In this document: one piece after another, positions 35,154 to 45,917 of the stretch
Position numbering within the stretch: the first letter of the stretch is position 1
How the letters are laid out: every line of letters starts with the position of its first letter
Program-made: the position numbers and the translations under genes
Source: Erythroxylum novogranatense
Lineage: Eukaryota; Streptophyta; Magnoliopsida; Malpighiales; Erythroxylaceae
Assembly: GCA_029891385.1 (NCBI GenBank)
Contig: CM057224.1
Coordinates: 8,060,001 to 8,124,000 of the forward strand
DNA length: 64,000 bases
Direction of reading: 5' to 3'
The notes under the pieces: model-generated
The model's input: only the letters and a program-made list of their open reading frames with translations
Told to the model about the DNA's origin: nothing
Databases searched by the model: none

Positions 35154-35779
35154 GAGAACAGATCACCTGTCTAAGATTTTCCTGTCTTACTCTGTCCAAG
35201 AGTAAGACGACGTCGTTTTCTCACTTAAAAATTGGACAGACCCTTTTTGTTGGACAGGCGCAGGCGCCGTCTTTTTCCCGGATGACAGAGCTAGCCAGCT
35301 CTGTCTTGGCTTTTACTTGTATTGGCTTTTAAATCTGTACACCTAATCAAATATTGATTTAAATGTTTTTAATTTTAGTACTTCTGAACTATTGGATTGC
35401 TATTAAAAATGTTTATTATCATTTATAAACATTATTAAATTTGTTATATTTATTAGCTGTATATAATGTTTTATTAAGTTATTTAATTTTATTTAGTTAT
35501 TACTATCATTATTATTAATGTTATTATTATTATTATTATCATTATTCTTATTATTATATAAATTTATTTCCATTATTATAATGACTATAAATAATATTTA
35601 ATAATGTTATAAATTATTAAATAACATTATTTAATAAACTATTAGAATAATCATAAAATTATTACAATTATAACTATTATTATTATTATTATTATTATCA
35701 TTATTATTATTATTATTATTATAAATCCATAAATAAAATATTTATAAATTAAACCCGATATTATTAATAAATAAATAAT

Positions 35780-35818
<39 letters not shown>

Positions 35819-36721
35819 GCAAGTAGAGAATTAATAATTAAAGTCTATTTTAAATAGTTAAATTAATCAATTATAAATGACTATTTAGTTTTTATTTATT
35901 ATTAATAAATACATATTATATAATAATTATAATTATAATTACAATTATTATAATTATAAAATAATAATAACAATAATTATTATTATATTATAATTATAAT
36001 TATAAATATATTTTAATTATTCTAATAGTTTATTAGATAATGTTATTTAATAATTTATAATATTATTAAATATTAAATATTATTTAAATAAATAATATAT
36101 ATTATAATAAATTATTATAATAGGCTGCCATTAAATGGCCTTATCACCAGGGCGAGGCTCGCCCTGGTGAATGGCCATTAATGAAATAATAGTTAATGGC
36201 CATTTGCAAATGGCCATTTGGCCATTTGCAAATGCTGGCCATTTTATTTATTATTAATAAATAAATATTATATAATAATTATAATTATAATTAAACATCA
36301 TAATAATAAATTTGAATAGATTGTAATAAATTCTTTTGATAATAATAAATAAAAATTAAATGCTAATAACAATAATAATAATAGTAATAATAATTTTGAA
36401 TAATAATAGATACAAATTATATAATAATAATAATTACACATAATAAGATAATAATAGTAATAATAATATTATTATAATTTTATTATTAAATAACATTATT
36501 CAAATAACACTAATTATTATTCTAATTAATAAATAAAATTAATTATCATAAGAATAACTGAATAATAATAATAATAATATAAAATTAAGAAACATAAGAA
36601 TAACTTAGTCATAATAAAAGAATAATAATAATAATAACAATAAATAAATAAATAAAATTATAATAAGGATAATAATAATAATTATTATACATAATAATAA
36701 TAATTATACATAATGCTGTTT
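35154..36721 (+). repeat. Left inverted arm, outer part
   Basis: The outer 180 bp are unique-looking and GC-balanced, with a GACAGAGCT...AGCTCTGTC hairpin at 35284-35305. Then come AAT/ATT-rich repeats, one GC-rich palindrome (36144-36170) and 'atggccatttgcaaatggcc' repeats (36170-36245). It matches the right arm 59480-61129 in reverse. The last 320 bp (36394-36714) occur again at 46540-46850. No coding sequence is present. Confidence 0.88.
36144..36170. repeat. GC-rich palindrome in left arm
   Basis: TCACCAGGGCGAG, one central base, then its exact complement in reverse. It sits alone in DNA that is otherwise nearly pure A+T. It can form a 13-bp stem. Confidence 0.95.
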
Positions 36722-36849
36722 GAAAAGACGGGACCAATATATTCTTCTTTTTCGAGAGGTGTTAGATGTAATTTTTGTATTAAATCAGTTACTTCATGTA
36801 ATTGTATTTGAATATTCTTTTCAACTTGTTCTATAGATTGCTCTTGCAT

Positions 36850-37080
36850 TTATCCTCTTTCTCTGGGTATTTTTGTAATTACTATCTCTGATACCATTTT
36901 CGGGGGCGGATCTTTTACGATTATTTGGTCATTTGTCTCTTGAATTTTTAGCTGTATTTGTTGTATCAATGATACTATTTCTATTTGGGTTTGTATAATA
37001 GCTTCAATTTTTTGTTCTATTATTTCTTGTGTTTTGCTTATGGATTCTAGATTTTGAGTAAGATTGGTTAATGATGTCAT
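36850..37080 (-). CDS. Pararetrovirus coiled-coil ORF (downstream copy)
   Basis: Seventy-six codons, near-identical to 44230-44478 except that an extra T changes its end (IPRERG). The coat-protein start follows and is cut off at 36722 by the left arm of the host element. Confidence 0.65.
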   Translation of the reverse strand: MTSLTNLTQNLESISKTQEIIEQKIEAIIQTQIEIVSLIQQIQLKIQETNDQIIVKDPPPKMVSEIVITKIPRERG

Positions 37081-37129
37081 AATTTCGTACTAAATAGGTA
37101 GATAGTGTAGATAATTCTTGTTGAATTTC

Positions 37130-38084
37130 ATCTAACTGTCTAGTTTGATTATTGGGTTCTGTTATTCTTAATGGTTGTTTCTATATTAAGAGGTCTTTGT
37201 TGTCTTAATGACATAGATCTCAAAGAAAGGAGTAATATTTGATCTCGATTACGAAAAGAATGTCTTCTTTCAATTAATGGAATTGGTTCAAATGGTTGTT
37301 GTATTCTTTGGAAGTGGTTGTAATTTTGGTTGAATTTTAATTCCTACTTTAGCAACTTCTTGGAATAATTGATCTAGATAAATTTGTTACGTATTTTGAA
37401 ATCAATACTATGATGTGAATTGGTTAATGCGTAACTAATTTGATAAGTTAAAGAAAAAGGGTATTGTCCAGAGTCATTAAATTATTTCTATAAAATTTAT
37501 ATGCAATTGTAATAGCTTTATCTAATTCGAAGAGATTAAGGAATACCTAATTTTAATCGAGTATTGAATTTAATTTTCCATATTGTAAATTTCCATTCAT
37601 CATTCCTAAAATTTGATCATTCAGATTATTTATTCTTTCATCTAAAATTGCCATTCGATAGAGTATCAATTCCTTCTTGAAATGTGGATTTTAATAATAT
37701 TTGTATTGTGGATAATTGAATATAGCCAATTTTCTTTCGTTTTGATTCGTAATAATTGTAATTGTCTATGAATTTGTTCGGATTAATTAAACTAATTCTT
37801 AAATTTCCATGACATTGATCAATTCTAATAGGTTGTTCTTGAATAATTTTTCCATAATAAATAAGATTTTGTCTATTAAAGATTTGTTTTATCGTTGATT
37901 TGTGAATGTCTTGACCTTTCTTTAAATCTAACTGAGCTTTTGCAATTTGATTCTTCTTATCTTGAGTTATTAAAGTAGAAACTTGAAAAGTTCCTAATGA
38001 TTCAGTTAATTCTAAATTATCTACATCGAGGATTGTAGAAGATTGAGAGGTCATAATGTATTGGGATGATATGGATGATAACAA
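37130..38084 (-). pseudogene. Pararetrovirus movement protein, frameshifted
   Basis: The open part (38084-37638, 148 codons) contains the 30K-type movement-protein core (NLIYYGKIIQEQPIRIDQCH, LINPNKFIDNYNYYESKRKK, GYIQLSTIQILLKSTFQEGI). Homology continues to about 37130 through several frame breaks. Such proteins line tubules in plasmodesmata for cell-to-cell spread. Only this viral copy has the gene; it is deleted in the other. Confidence 0.78.
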
Positions 38085-38320
38085 TGATGATCGGTTTGAA
38101 TTTGTTCTAATTGTGTTAATTGTTCTGTATAATATTGATGTAATCTTTGTGCTACAGATAAATGTTCAATATAAGGTCGTCTGCTTAGACTATTAATTCC
38201 TAGAAAAATAAGATTATTAATACGATTTTCGTTGTATTGTATATGATCTTGATAATAATTTATAGCTTGTTGTATGTATTGAATTCTGTCTTGTAAATCT
38301 AAACAAATTGGACAATTCAT
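38051..38320 (-). CDS. Pararetrovirus ORF D
   Basis: Eighty-nine codons, starting MNCPICLDLQDRIQYIQQAI. A CPIC pair near the start and HCYHPYH near the end could bind metal, with a helical middle. It overlaps ORF C's stop and the movement-protein start. Function unknown. Confidence 0.65.
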   Translation of the reverse strand: MNCPICLDLQDRIQYIQQAINYYQDHIQYNENRINNLIFLGINSLSRRPYIEHLSVAQRLHQYYTEQLTQLEQIQTDHHCYHPYHPNTL

Positions 38321-38329
38321 TTAATAATC

Positions 38330-38882
38330 TTCAGGGAAATTACTACAGTCATAATCATCTAAATCATAATTAATATCTTCATCTATATTTTCATAATCAT
38401 TCTTGGTAATTTCTATATCTTACAGATCCGAAGGAAATAATTGTGATATTGATTCGAACAATATAAGCATTGTTGTAATTCAAGATCTAAATTTCTTGAA
38501 AGTTGTTCTAAGAAAATATCTTGTTGTATTTGTGTTAGTCTTTCTATTTCATCTTCATCTTCTAATAATTCAAATGTTTACGATTCTTCCTCGGAAGGAG
38601 GTGAGAAATCAAAATTATATCTCTATCATCGAGTCGTATAAGATAACAAACACGAGTATTGAGTCCTAATATAGTTCTATATAAATAATTAAGAGTAATA
38701 TCTATATGTTGACAACTAATTTCAAAATAATGACAAAGTATTTCATGAGGAATAAATAATCTACTTGCAATTATAAAGAAAAATAAAGGCTGTGCTTGAA
38801 ATAATGTAAAAGCATAAACATGTAATTGATTAATAATGACAGGTAAACAATAATTCATAAAATAAAATGAATGAAATGTCAT
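38330..38882 (-). pseudogene. Pararetrovirus ORF C (downstream copy)
   Basis: Open from MTFHSFYFMNYCLPVIINQL to 38562. After frame changes it continues as a Glu/Asp-rich segment with an acidic end that stops in the TAAATG overlap with ORF D. The intact form would be about 180 residues, hydrophobic then acidic. Function unknown. Confidence 0.65.
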
Positions 38883-38890
38883 GATGATGA

Positions 38891-39133
38891 TTAATCAATG
38901 AGTAAATCCATTTGTTGTTCAAGTTCATAACGATCGCTTTTAATGTAATTATATATATATAAAGTTTGATCTAATAAAATCCTTGAATTGATCAAAAGTT
39001 GAAAACTTTGATGTTCTTTTGCCATTCTTATATGTTCGTGATATAATTCGATAAACTTTTGTTGTTCTTTTTCAATTTCTTGATAAAAACGAATTCTTTG
39101 CTTAAGAGATCGTCGAAGATCGAAATAAGCCAT
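38891..39133 (-). CDS. Pararetrovirus small ORF B (downstream copy)
   Basis: An intact 80-codon frame, near-identical to 45360-45602 (YNYIKSDRY in place of YNSVKNDRY). It abuts ORF A. Function unknown. Confidence 0.75.
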   Translation of the reverse strand: MAYFDLRRSLKQRIRFYQEIEKEQQKFIELYHEHIRMAKEHQSFQLLINSRILLDQTLYIYNYIKSDRYELEQQMDLLID

Positions 39134-39136
39134 TTA

Positions 39137-39448
39137 TTAAATAATAAGAAGAGATAATTTTGATACATAATATTTGCGTGCTGTAATACAATCTAAAATA
39201 CAATAATCTAAAAAGCGAATTAAGTCGGCTGATTCTTCAATCATTTGCTTTGCAGTAGAAAGAATTTCTTGTTCTTCATTGTAAAGAGGATGATTGGGAG
39301 AATTCTTAAAACGGGGATCAGTGTAAATATCATTTGCTTTCTTGTTTCTTGCAATTGTTTTGATTTTAAGTTCTTCGTATTCTGCTTGTTGATTATCTAA
39401 TGCTTTGATTCGTTGCTTCAACATGCGTTTGATGTGAAAATAAGTCAT
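39137..39448 (-). CDS. Pararetrovirus small ORF A (downstream copy)
   Basis: An intact 103-codon frame, protein identical to 45606-45917. It is the first ORF after the promoter region. Identity between the copies argues for a short time since integration, or for gene conversion. Confidence 0.75.
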   Translation of the reverse strand: MTYFHIKRMLKQRIKALDNQQAEYEELKIKTIARNKKANDIYTDPRFKNSPNHPLYNEEQEILSTAKQMIEESADLIRFLDYCILDCITARKYYVSKLSLLII

Positions 39449-40171
39449 TCTGAAATCAAAATCTGGTAAGTCGTGAAAAGATTTTAAAGAGAAAGATAAT
39501 AACTTGAATAAGTTTTAAGATACTAATAAGTGTATAATGATGATTGCATGAATGATAGCTATAATAAATAAAATAATAAGAAGTATGATTTGATAAAATA
39601 TATGCATGACTTGTATGCTTGAATTACTTATTGTGACAATAAGTTAACCATAATCACTCTAACCTTTTCTTCCGGACTCGCTTGAACGTCCTTCTTTGGA
39701 CTTAGCTTCAAAGAGAAGAAAGAGAGTAATGTATGGAAAGCTTGTTGTACCCATTATGGATACCCAGGCGCCTATTTATAATCGCAGAAAGGAATAACAT
39801 GGTATGACGGACTTAACATAAAGAAAAGACTAAAGAAGAAAAGACTTAAAGAAAAGTAAGATGCTAAAGGGACATCTTACATGACATAAAGAAAAGATAA
39901 AGAAAAGACATATGTGGACGATCAAAGGATCGCCGAAAGTAAAAGACTACATTATTGCGATAGTAGTGCTTCGTTCTTGATTTGATGTTTTATTCTTCAA
40001 TGATAATGAGTTAAATCGTCAGGTTGCTTGTAACTTCTCCTTGTGCTTGAGAGGATGGGCGGTGTTTACATCGTGAGTGGGATATTCTTGTAATCGCTTG
40101 CAAAGTGCTTCACGCCAAGAAAGCTTAGAGTGTGAAACATTCGATAAGTCATTGAACGGTGCTTGAAAACG
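39449..40171 (-). promoter_or_regulatory. Pararetrovirus large intergenic region with pregenomic promoter
   Basis: On the viral strand a TATA box (ATTATAAATAGG, about 39766-39776) follows repeated CTTTTCTTTA/TCTTTT stretches, and a leader then runs to ORF A. Only one full copy exists. The upstream viral copy ends at 46138, equivalent to a point about 100 bases downstream of this TATA box, so it lacks the promoter. Confidence 0.65.
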
Positions 40172-41478
40172 CTATAAGACTGGTAATTCATGTGCTAGGA
40201 TGGGATGCTTCCAAATTGAAGTTAATAAGACATTATGGCCACGATAGTTGATCTTGATTGTTGAATCTGCTTGAATCTTGAGGCATTGAGTATAAATTCC
40301 TTCAAAACAATTCAAATTGAATTTGTTTACCAAATCCCAATTGAATTCGTAATGAGGTGCTTCATCTATGGGAGGATACTGCATGTTACTTATGCCAATC
40401 TGAAGAAAGGCAATTCTTGAAGTAATGATTGCTGCTCGACTGGCTGTTTCTTCTTCTGATGCTTCAAAAATTGGATAGCTGCTGTAGACTTTAATATATA
40501 TTTCCCTTTCGCGTGCAAAGCGATCCTTGAATTGCTTAATAGCACGGACTAACCCTGATGGAAAGTCAGCTAATAACTTCATATCTTGTAGATAAATTGT
40601 GTCAGCTAATCCACTCTGAAATAATAAATAAGTTGTTAATGGTTCGGCTCCAGGGAAGATTACTGCTTTGGGACCATACTTGCCACGATTCTGAGGGTAG
40701 TATTGAAATTGCTTCATTTCTTCAGTCCAATGATTGAGTGCTTGGAAACAATCCATAAACATGTCAGAAGTGAGAACCTTTGATTCTTCGTGTAGTGCTT
40801 TAGCAGGAACGGCATGAATTCGTTCTATGTCAATTGCTTTTCCCAATGTAGTTAATTTGGACAGTGGTGGTGCTGGTGTTTGAAGCACTGTCTTGTATTG
40901 TGGTCGAAGTGTTGGATGCTGAAATTCTTGGAAAGACTTTTCAGCTTCTGCTTTGGTAGAAAAACTTTTATGAATAACACTGCTTTTCCTGTAATATGGA
41001 TAGCTGCCTTATGCCACTGATCATAAAGACCAGCAAAAGGACCATTATATATCACATAGTGCTTTGATTCTTGATTATCAGCCACCTTTTGAGGTACTGA
41101 TGAAGAAGTTATTGCTGATGAGGAAGTACTATATGGTTTCACAGGAAGTGAAACTGGTGCTTTAGATACTTGTATTTCAGGGACCTTGGAAGGTACAACC
41201 TGAATAGCTTCTTGTATTACCTGAACTGATGCTTTGGTAGATGTTGGAATTTGAGTAATTATAGAAGCAACAGGATTGATCCTGGATGCTGATGTTGATG
41301 CTTTAGTATTTTGTTGCTCTTTTGGTTTTAAAACCAAGAGTGTCTGCTTTAATTGTTCAAGTTCACTAGTAATTTGTTCTTGCTTTACCTGAATATTGAT
41401 ACTTTGAAGATGTAATTCGGTTAGTTCTGCTTCCTTTAATTCAATTGTACTTTCGAGCTGAACGATTAATGCTTCCAT
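40172..41478 (-). pseudogene. Pararetrovirus transactivator/viroplasmin (TAV, P6-like), one frameshift
   Basis: The frame 41478-40852 has an N-terminal coiled coil, a Ser/Thr/Val-rich linker and HYVIYNGPFAGLYDQWHKAA, the viroplasmin (RNase H1 N-terminal-like) domain of caulimovirid P6. The frame changes near 40900-40960 and continues in 40888-40172 with the mini-TAV region and C-terminus. P6 forms the inclusion body and allows reinitiation on polycistronic viral RNA. Its start overlaps the end of the RT gene by 13 bases. Confidence 0.82.
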
Positions 41479-42200
41479 TCTCTTGTTAATATATCTGCAA
41501 GAAAATTGTTAGCAGATTTAATATAATGAATATTAAATTGATACTGACCTAATTCTAATTGCCATCGGATCAGTCTTCCTTGATTATAATTGGTACTTGA
41601 TGAAAGCTGATATCTTGTAAATCCACATAAGTATTGAGAATCTGTATGAATTGTGAATTTTACTGGTAATAGATCTATTCGCCATTTTCTCAAAGTTTTG
41701 AGACAGGCTAATGCTTCTTTTTCATGAATAGGATAATTTAATTCCGCAGAATTAAATGTTCCATTTATATATTTGCAAAGTTGATATTTTTTATGATTAG
41801 GGGGTTTTGCCAAAAGACAACCTGCCCATATATCATTGCTTGCATCTAATTGAACTAATAATTCATCATTTTGTTGATAATTATAAAGTGTGGGAAGATT
41901 TTTACAAAGAAGTTTTAATCGTTGCACTGCTTCAGTATCTTGAATATTCCATTGCCATTGTAGATTGCTGCTACATTTTTTCTGTAAAAGTGTTCGTTCT
42001 TTTGCTAATTCTTCGTTTCTTTTCTGCTGAATTATTGACATAAAAAGCTGGGGCAGAATGTTTACTAGTACTGGGTGTAATTAATCCTTTTTCAAGTAAT
42101 TCTTTACATTCTTGAGTAAATTCTTTTACATCTAAGGGAGTATATGGTATATTATTTTTAATATTGACTTCCTGAAGAGGATCCTTTAATTTAATTTCAA
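41466..42200 (-). pseudogene. Pararetrovirus reverse transcriptase/RNase H with the RT core deleted
   Basis: 42200-42055 encodes the start of the RT (IPYTPLDVKEFTQECKELLE, then SAPAFYV). Near 42050 the sequence jumps to the RT connection region (NLQWQWNIQDTEAVQRLKLL), so the palm with the YxDD active site is missing, an estimated 0.6 kb. The RNase H domain is complete: LLVQLDASNDIWAGCLL, HEKEALACLKTLRKWR, FTIHTDSQYL, ADILTREW. This copy could not make an active polymerase. Confidence 0.85.
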
Positions 42201-42204
42201 TAAT

Positions 42205-43194
42205 TTATGTATTATGATTTTTTGTAGGATCTAATGGATTTTCACTACATACTTGATCTAATAAATTATCGACTTCAGTTTGTATGGTTGTATTATTCAA
42301 TAGATAAAAATGTAACATATGAAGTTTCTCATTGACTGTTTTTAATTGTTGATAATAAGATGTATGATAAATAGGGATTCGTAAAATAATAGATTTTTGG
42401 TTTATTTTCTTAATATAAGGGGTTCGCAAAGTAATGTAATGTAAATACTGACAAAAAGGGTTATATAATTTAAGAAAATTATTTCCAAGTATTAAAGGTA
42501 ATCCTGATTCTTTTTGATAGATTGATGGTATGATAAAAGTGTAGTTTTCTATAATAATAGTGTTATAATAACTAACATACCAGATGGAATTAAAACTTCC
42601 ATCGGCGATTTTTACTTGTAATGGTTTATGTAATTTCTTCCATTTTAATTCTAATTGTTTTGATGCTATACAGATAGTTGCTCCAGTATCTATATATGCA
42701 TGTACTTTAGTATTCGTTTTCTGAACTAGTACTTGAATAAATGTTGAATTGGAATTCGGAGTTTGATTCAGAGTTTTGGTTATCTGATTCATTAGATAAA
42801 GATTCATAAATGTAGAGATGTATCGTATTATAATCGATTCAATTGGTTCTAATTGATGTTCTAAATTTGAATGTAATATTTGTACTTTATTATTATATGA
42901 TTTTTCTTTCTTTTTAGGACATTCATTTGCATAATGACCTTCTTCTTTACAGATCCAACATTTACAATCTTTTTTCTTTTTAGGACAAAATTGTTTTCTG
43001 TTTTTATATTTGGGATTAAATTTATATCTACGAAAATATTTTGGATAAGTTTTAGGTTGATAGCGTTGTGGTTTATATTTTTTCCATCGAAACTTTCGTG
43101 AATATTGTTTCTTATATCTAGGATTAAATATTTTCTTTTTCTTTTTATAATTTGAGTAAGTTTTATTACATCCATATTCTTTGAGGTACGCCAA
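42205..43194 (-). pseudogene. Pararetrovirus CCHC knuckle and aspartic protease in one frame
   Basis: A 329-codon open frame. It has a Lys/Arg/Tyr-rich start, the knuckle CWICKEEGHYANEC, a spacer of about 75 residues, then the protease active site YIDTGATICIASKQL and LPLILGNNFLK. In most caulimovirids the CCHC ends the coat protein and the protease starts the next ORF. Having both in one frame means either a fused arrangement or an indel joining two ORFs. The frame stops before the reverse transcriptase. Confidence 0.8.
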
Positions 43195-43267
43195 ACATTT
43201 TGATCATAACACATTTTAAATTCTTATGTTTTAAAGTTCTTTTAACGGGCTTCTATACAATAATCAA

Positions 43268-44248
43268 CTAATAAGTCTCGGCTACTAATATTGCTCCTCC
43301 TAAATTATGAGCGATGGTATGATTTTCTATTCGTTCATAGAATTGTTGTTGGACTTTAAGATTAAAAGGATATGGTAATTTTGAATAAAATGTTAATATA
43401 CATTTCTTGTTCGACTCTAGGTAATTTATAATAATGTTTTTGAATTCACAAATAAAAGATTCTAAATAATTAATATCACATATCATTAAGTTGTTTAAAT
43501 GTCTTAATGCTTTTAATCGTTTTCTTTTAGTATATCGCTTGATGAAATATAATATCTTTTCCAAAATATTCCTTATATATTTCTTCTCCAATAATTTCAA
43601 ATTTATCTTCATCGTATTTTGACTAAGATAATGAGGTGTATTTTGTAAAGCTTGTGCATTATCTCTTAAAAATTCTTGTACTATGCCTGAAGTTTTATAT
43701 ATGACAAAATAATAGAGAGAATCTTTAGTTGCAGATTTATTGCCAAAAGGTTTTTCTACTTGTAATAATAATAATATTTTGGAAAACCATTCTTGAAAGA
43801 TTTATTCAGCATTTGTTGTACAGTCTAGATTTAATATATTGTCAGTTGTTAATTTTGAAATTTTTGGTTTATATTCATCTGGATATTTTCGTATTTTTGT
43901 ACCTTTATAATAATATCCTTGTTGATGTAAAAAATCATCTTTATCATTTTTCCAAGTATAACTTGAAGGTTGAAATGTTGTCTTTCGTTTATCTCCTAAC
44001 TTTTCTTTTAATTTCAATTCTTGAGTATTACTACTTTCAGGTTTTTCGTCATTATCCATAAAAAGTTCTTGATCTTGATCAGATTCATATCCTAAGATTA
44101 TTTCATCCTTATGTTCATTTGAAAAGACGGGACCAATATATTCTTCTTTTTCGAGAGGTGTTAGATGTAATTTTTGTATTAAATCAGTTACTTCATGTAA
44201 TTGTATTTGAATATTCTTTTCAACTTGTTCTATAGATTGCTCTTGCAT
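43268..44248 (-). pseudogene. Pararetrovirus coat protein, frameshifted
   Basis: The frame at 44248-43802 is an acidic N-terminal region containing EEYIGPVFSNE and DDFLHQQGYYYKGTKIRKYP. After a break, 43612-43268 holds the capsid core (LNNLMICDINYLESFICEFK...FYSKLPYPFNLK). A basic Lys/Arg/Tyr-rich tract and a CCHC knuckle follow in the next frame (43194 onward). Caulimovirid coat proteins have this order: acidic start, core, basic tract, CCHC. At least two frame breaks are present. Confidence 0.78.
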
Positions 44249-44478
44249 TTATCCTCTTTCTCTGGGTATTTTGTAATTACTAGCTCTGATACCATTTTCG
44301 GGGGCGGATCTTTTACGATTATTTGGTCATTTGTCTCTTGAATTTTTAGTTGTATTTGTTGTATCAATGATACTATTTCTATTTGGGTTTGTATAATAGC
44401 TTCAATTTTTTGTTTTATTATTTCTTGTGTTTGCGCTATGGATTCTAGATTTTGAGTAAGATTGGTTAATGATGTCAT
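44230..44478 (-). CDS. Pararetrovirus coiled-coil ORF with the tRNA-Met primer-binding site (upstream copy)
   Basis: Eighty-two codons, an almost continuous heptad-like helix (KIEAIIQTQIEIVSLIQQIQ), ending in a PPPKMVSELV segment. Its size and coiled coil recall caulimovirid virion-associated proteins, but no firm match is seen. The bases encoding MVSEL are TGGTATCAGAGC on the viral strand (44283-44294), the standard caulimovirid minus-strand primer site, so it lies inside the frame. It overlaps the coat-protein ORF start at 44248 by about 19 bases. Confidence 0.7.
   Translation of the reverse strand: MTSLTNLTQNLESIAQTQEIIKQKIEAIIQTQIEIVSLIQQIQLKIQETNDQIIVKDPPPKMVSELVITKYPEKEDKCKSNL
44283..44294 (-). 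promoter_or_regulatory. tRNA-Met primer-binding site of the pararetrovirus
   Basis: TGGTATCAGAGC on the viral (minus) strand matches the 3' end of plant initiator tRNA-Met exactly. It primes minus-strand DNA synthesis in caulimovirids. The second copy at about 36883-36894 reads TGGTATCAGAGA, one mismatch. Confidence 0.85.
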
Positions 44479-44727
44479 AATTTCTGTACTAAATAGGTAG
44501 ATAGTGTAGATAATTCTTGTTGAATTTCATCTAACATCTAGTTTGATTATTGGGTTCTGTTATTCTTAATGGTCGTTCTATATTAAGAGGTCTTTGTTGT
44601 CTTAATGACATAGATCTCAGCAAAGGAGTAATATTTGATGCTGATTCTGAAAAAGAATGTCTTCTTTCAATTAATGGAATTGGTTCAAATGGTTGTTGTA
44701 TTGCTGGAAGTGGTTGTAAATTGAATT

Positions 44728-44795
44728 TTTAGCTTGTTGTATGTATTGAATTCTGTCTTGTAAATCTAAACAAATTGGACAATTCATTTAATAAT
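44728..44795 (-). pseudogene. Pararetrovirus ORF D stub at the deletion junction (upstream copy)
   Basis: Only the first part of ORF D (MNCPICLDLQDRIQYIQQA) remains. It then joins directly to the sequence that follows the movement-protein gene in the other copy. The deletion is equivalent to about 37335-38258. Confidence 0.75.
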
Positions 44796-44804
44796 CTTCG
44801 AGGA

Positions 44805-45351
44805 AATTACTACAGTCATAATCATCTAAATCATAATTAATATCTTCATCTATATTTTCATAATCATTCTTGGTAATTTCTATATCTTACATGATCCGAA
44901 GGAAATAATTGTGATATTGATTACGAACAATATAAGCATTGTTGTAATTCAAGATATCTAAATTTCTTGAAAGTTGTTCTAAGAAAATATCTTGTTGTAT
45001 TTGTGTTAGTCTTTCTATTTCATCTTCATCTTCTAATAATTCAAATGTTTCGATTCTTCCTCGGAAGGAGGTGAGAAATCAAAATTATATCTCTATCATC
45101 GAGTCGTATAAGATAACCAAACACAGTATTGAGTCCTAATATAGTTCTATATAAATAATTAAGAGTAATATCTATATGTTGACAACTAATTTCAAAATAA
45201 TGACAAAGTATTTCATGAGGAATAAATAATCTACTTGCAATTATAAAGAAAAATAAAGGCATGCTTGAAATAATGTAAAAGCATAAACATGTAATTGATT
45301 AATAATGACGGGTAAACAATAATTTATAAAATAAAATGAATGAAATGTCAT
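44805..45351 (-). pseudogene. Pararetrovirus ORF C (upstream copy), frameshifted
   Basis: Counterpart of 38330-38882. It contains the FFFIIASRLFIPHEILCHYF block and an acidic tail. A deletion near 45260 and further indels break the frame. Function unknown. Confidence 0.65.
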
Positions 45352-45359
45352 GATGATGA

Positions 45360-45602
45360 TTAATCAATGAGTAAATCCATTTGTTGTTCAAGTTCATAAC
45401 GATCGTTTTTAACAGAATTATATATATATAAAGTTTGATCTAATAAAATCCTTGAATTGATCAAAAGTTGAAAACTTTGATGTTCTTTTGCCATTCTTAT
45501 ATGTTCGTGATATAATTCGATAAACTTTTGTTGTTCTTTTTCAATTTCTTGATAAAAACGAATTCTTTGCTTAAGAGATCGTCGAAGATCGAAATAAGCC
45601 AT
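45360..45602 (-). CDS. Pararetrovirus small ORF B (upstream copy)
   Basis: Eighty codons starting MAYFDLRRSLKQRIRFYQEI and rich in Gln/Glu helix. It matches 38891-39133 except for a few residues near YNSVKNDRY. The shared M(A/T)YFxxRxLKQRI start with ORF A suggests an old duplication within the viral genome. Function unknown. Confidence 0.75.
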   Translation of the reverse strand: MAYFDLRRSLKQRIRFYQEIEKEQQKFIELYHEHIRMAKEHQSFQLLINSRILLDQTLYIYNSVKNDRYELEQQMDLLID

Positions 45603-45605
45603 TTA

Positions 45606-45917
45606 TTAAATAATAAGAAGAGATAATTTTGATACATAATATTTGCGTGCTGTAATACAATCTAAAATACAATAATCTAAAAAGCGAATTAAGTCAGCTG
45701 ATTCTTCAATCATTTGCTTTGCAGTAGAAAGAATTTCTTGTTCTTCATTGTAAAGAGGATGATTGGGAGAATTCTTAAAACGGGGATCAGTGTAAATATC
45801 ATTTGCTTTCTTGTTTCTTGCAATTGTTTTGATTTTAAGTTCTTCGTATTCTGCTTGTTGATTATCTAATGCTTTGATTCGTTGCTTCAACATGCGTTTG
45901 ATGTGAAAATAAGTCAT
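45606..45917 (-). CDS. Pararetrovirus small ORF A (upstream copy)
   Basis: An intact 103-codon frame starting MTYFHIKRMLKQRIKALDNQ, mainly helical, Lys/Glu-rich, with a hydrophobic end. Its protein is identical to that of 39137-39448. It abuts ORF B with a 3-base gap, typical of compact caulimovirid polycistronic layout. Function unknown. Its N-terminus resembles that of ORF B. Confidence 0.75.
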   Translation of the reverse strand: MTYFHIKRMLKQRIKALDNQQAEYEELKIKTIARNKKANDIYTDPRFKNSPNHPLYNEEQEILSTAKQMIEESADLIRFLDYCILDCITARKYYVSKLSLLII

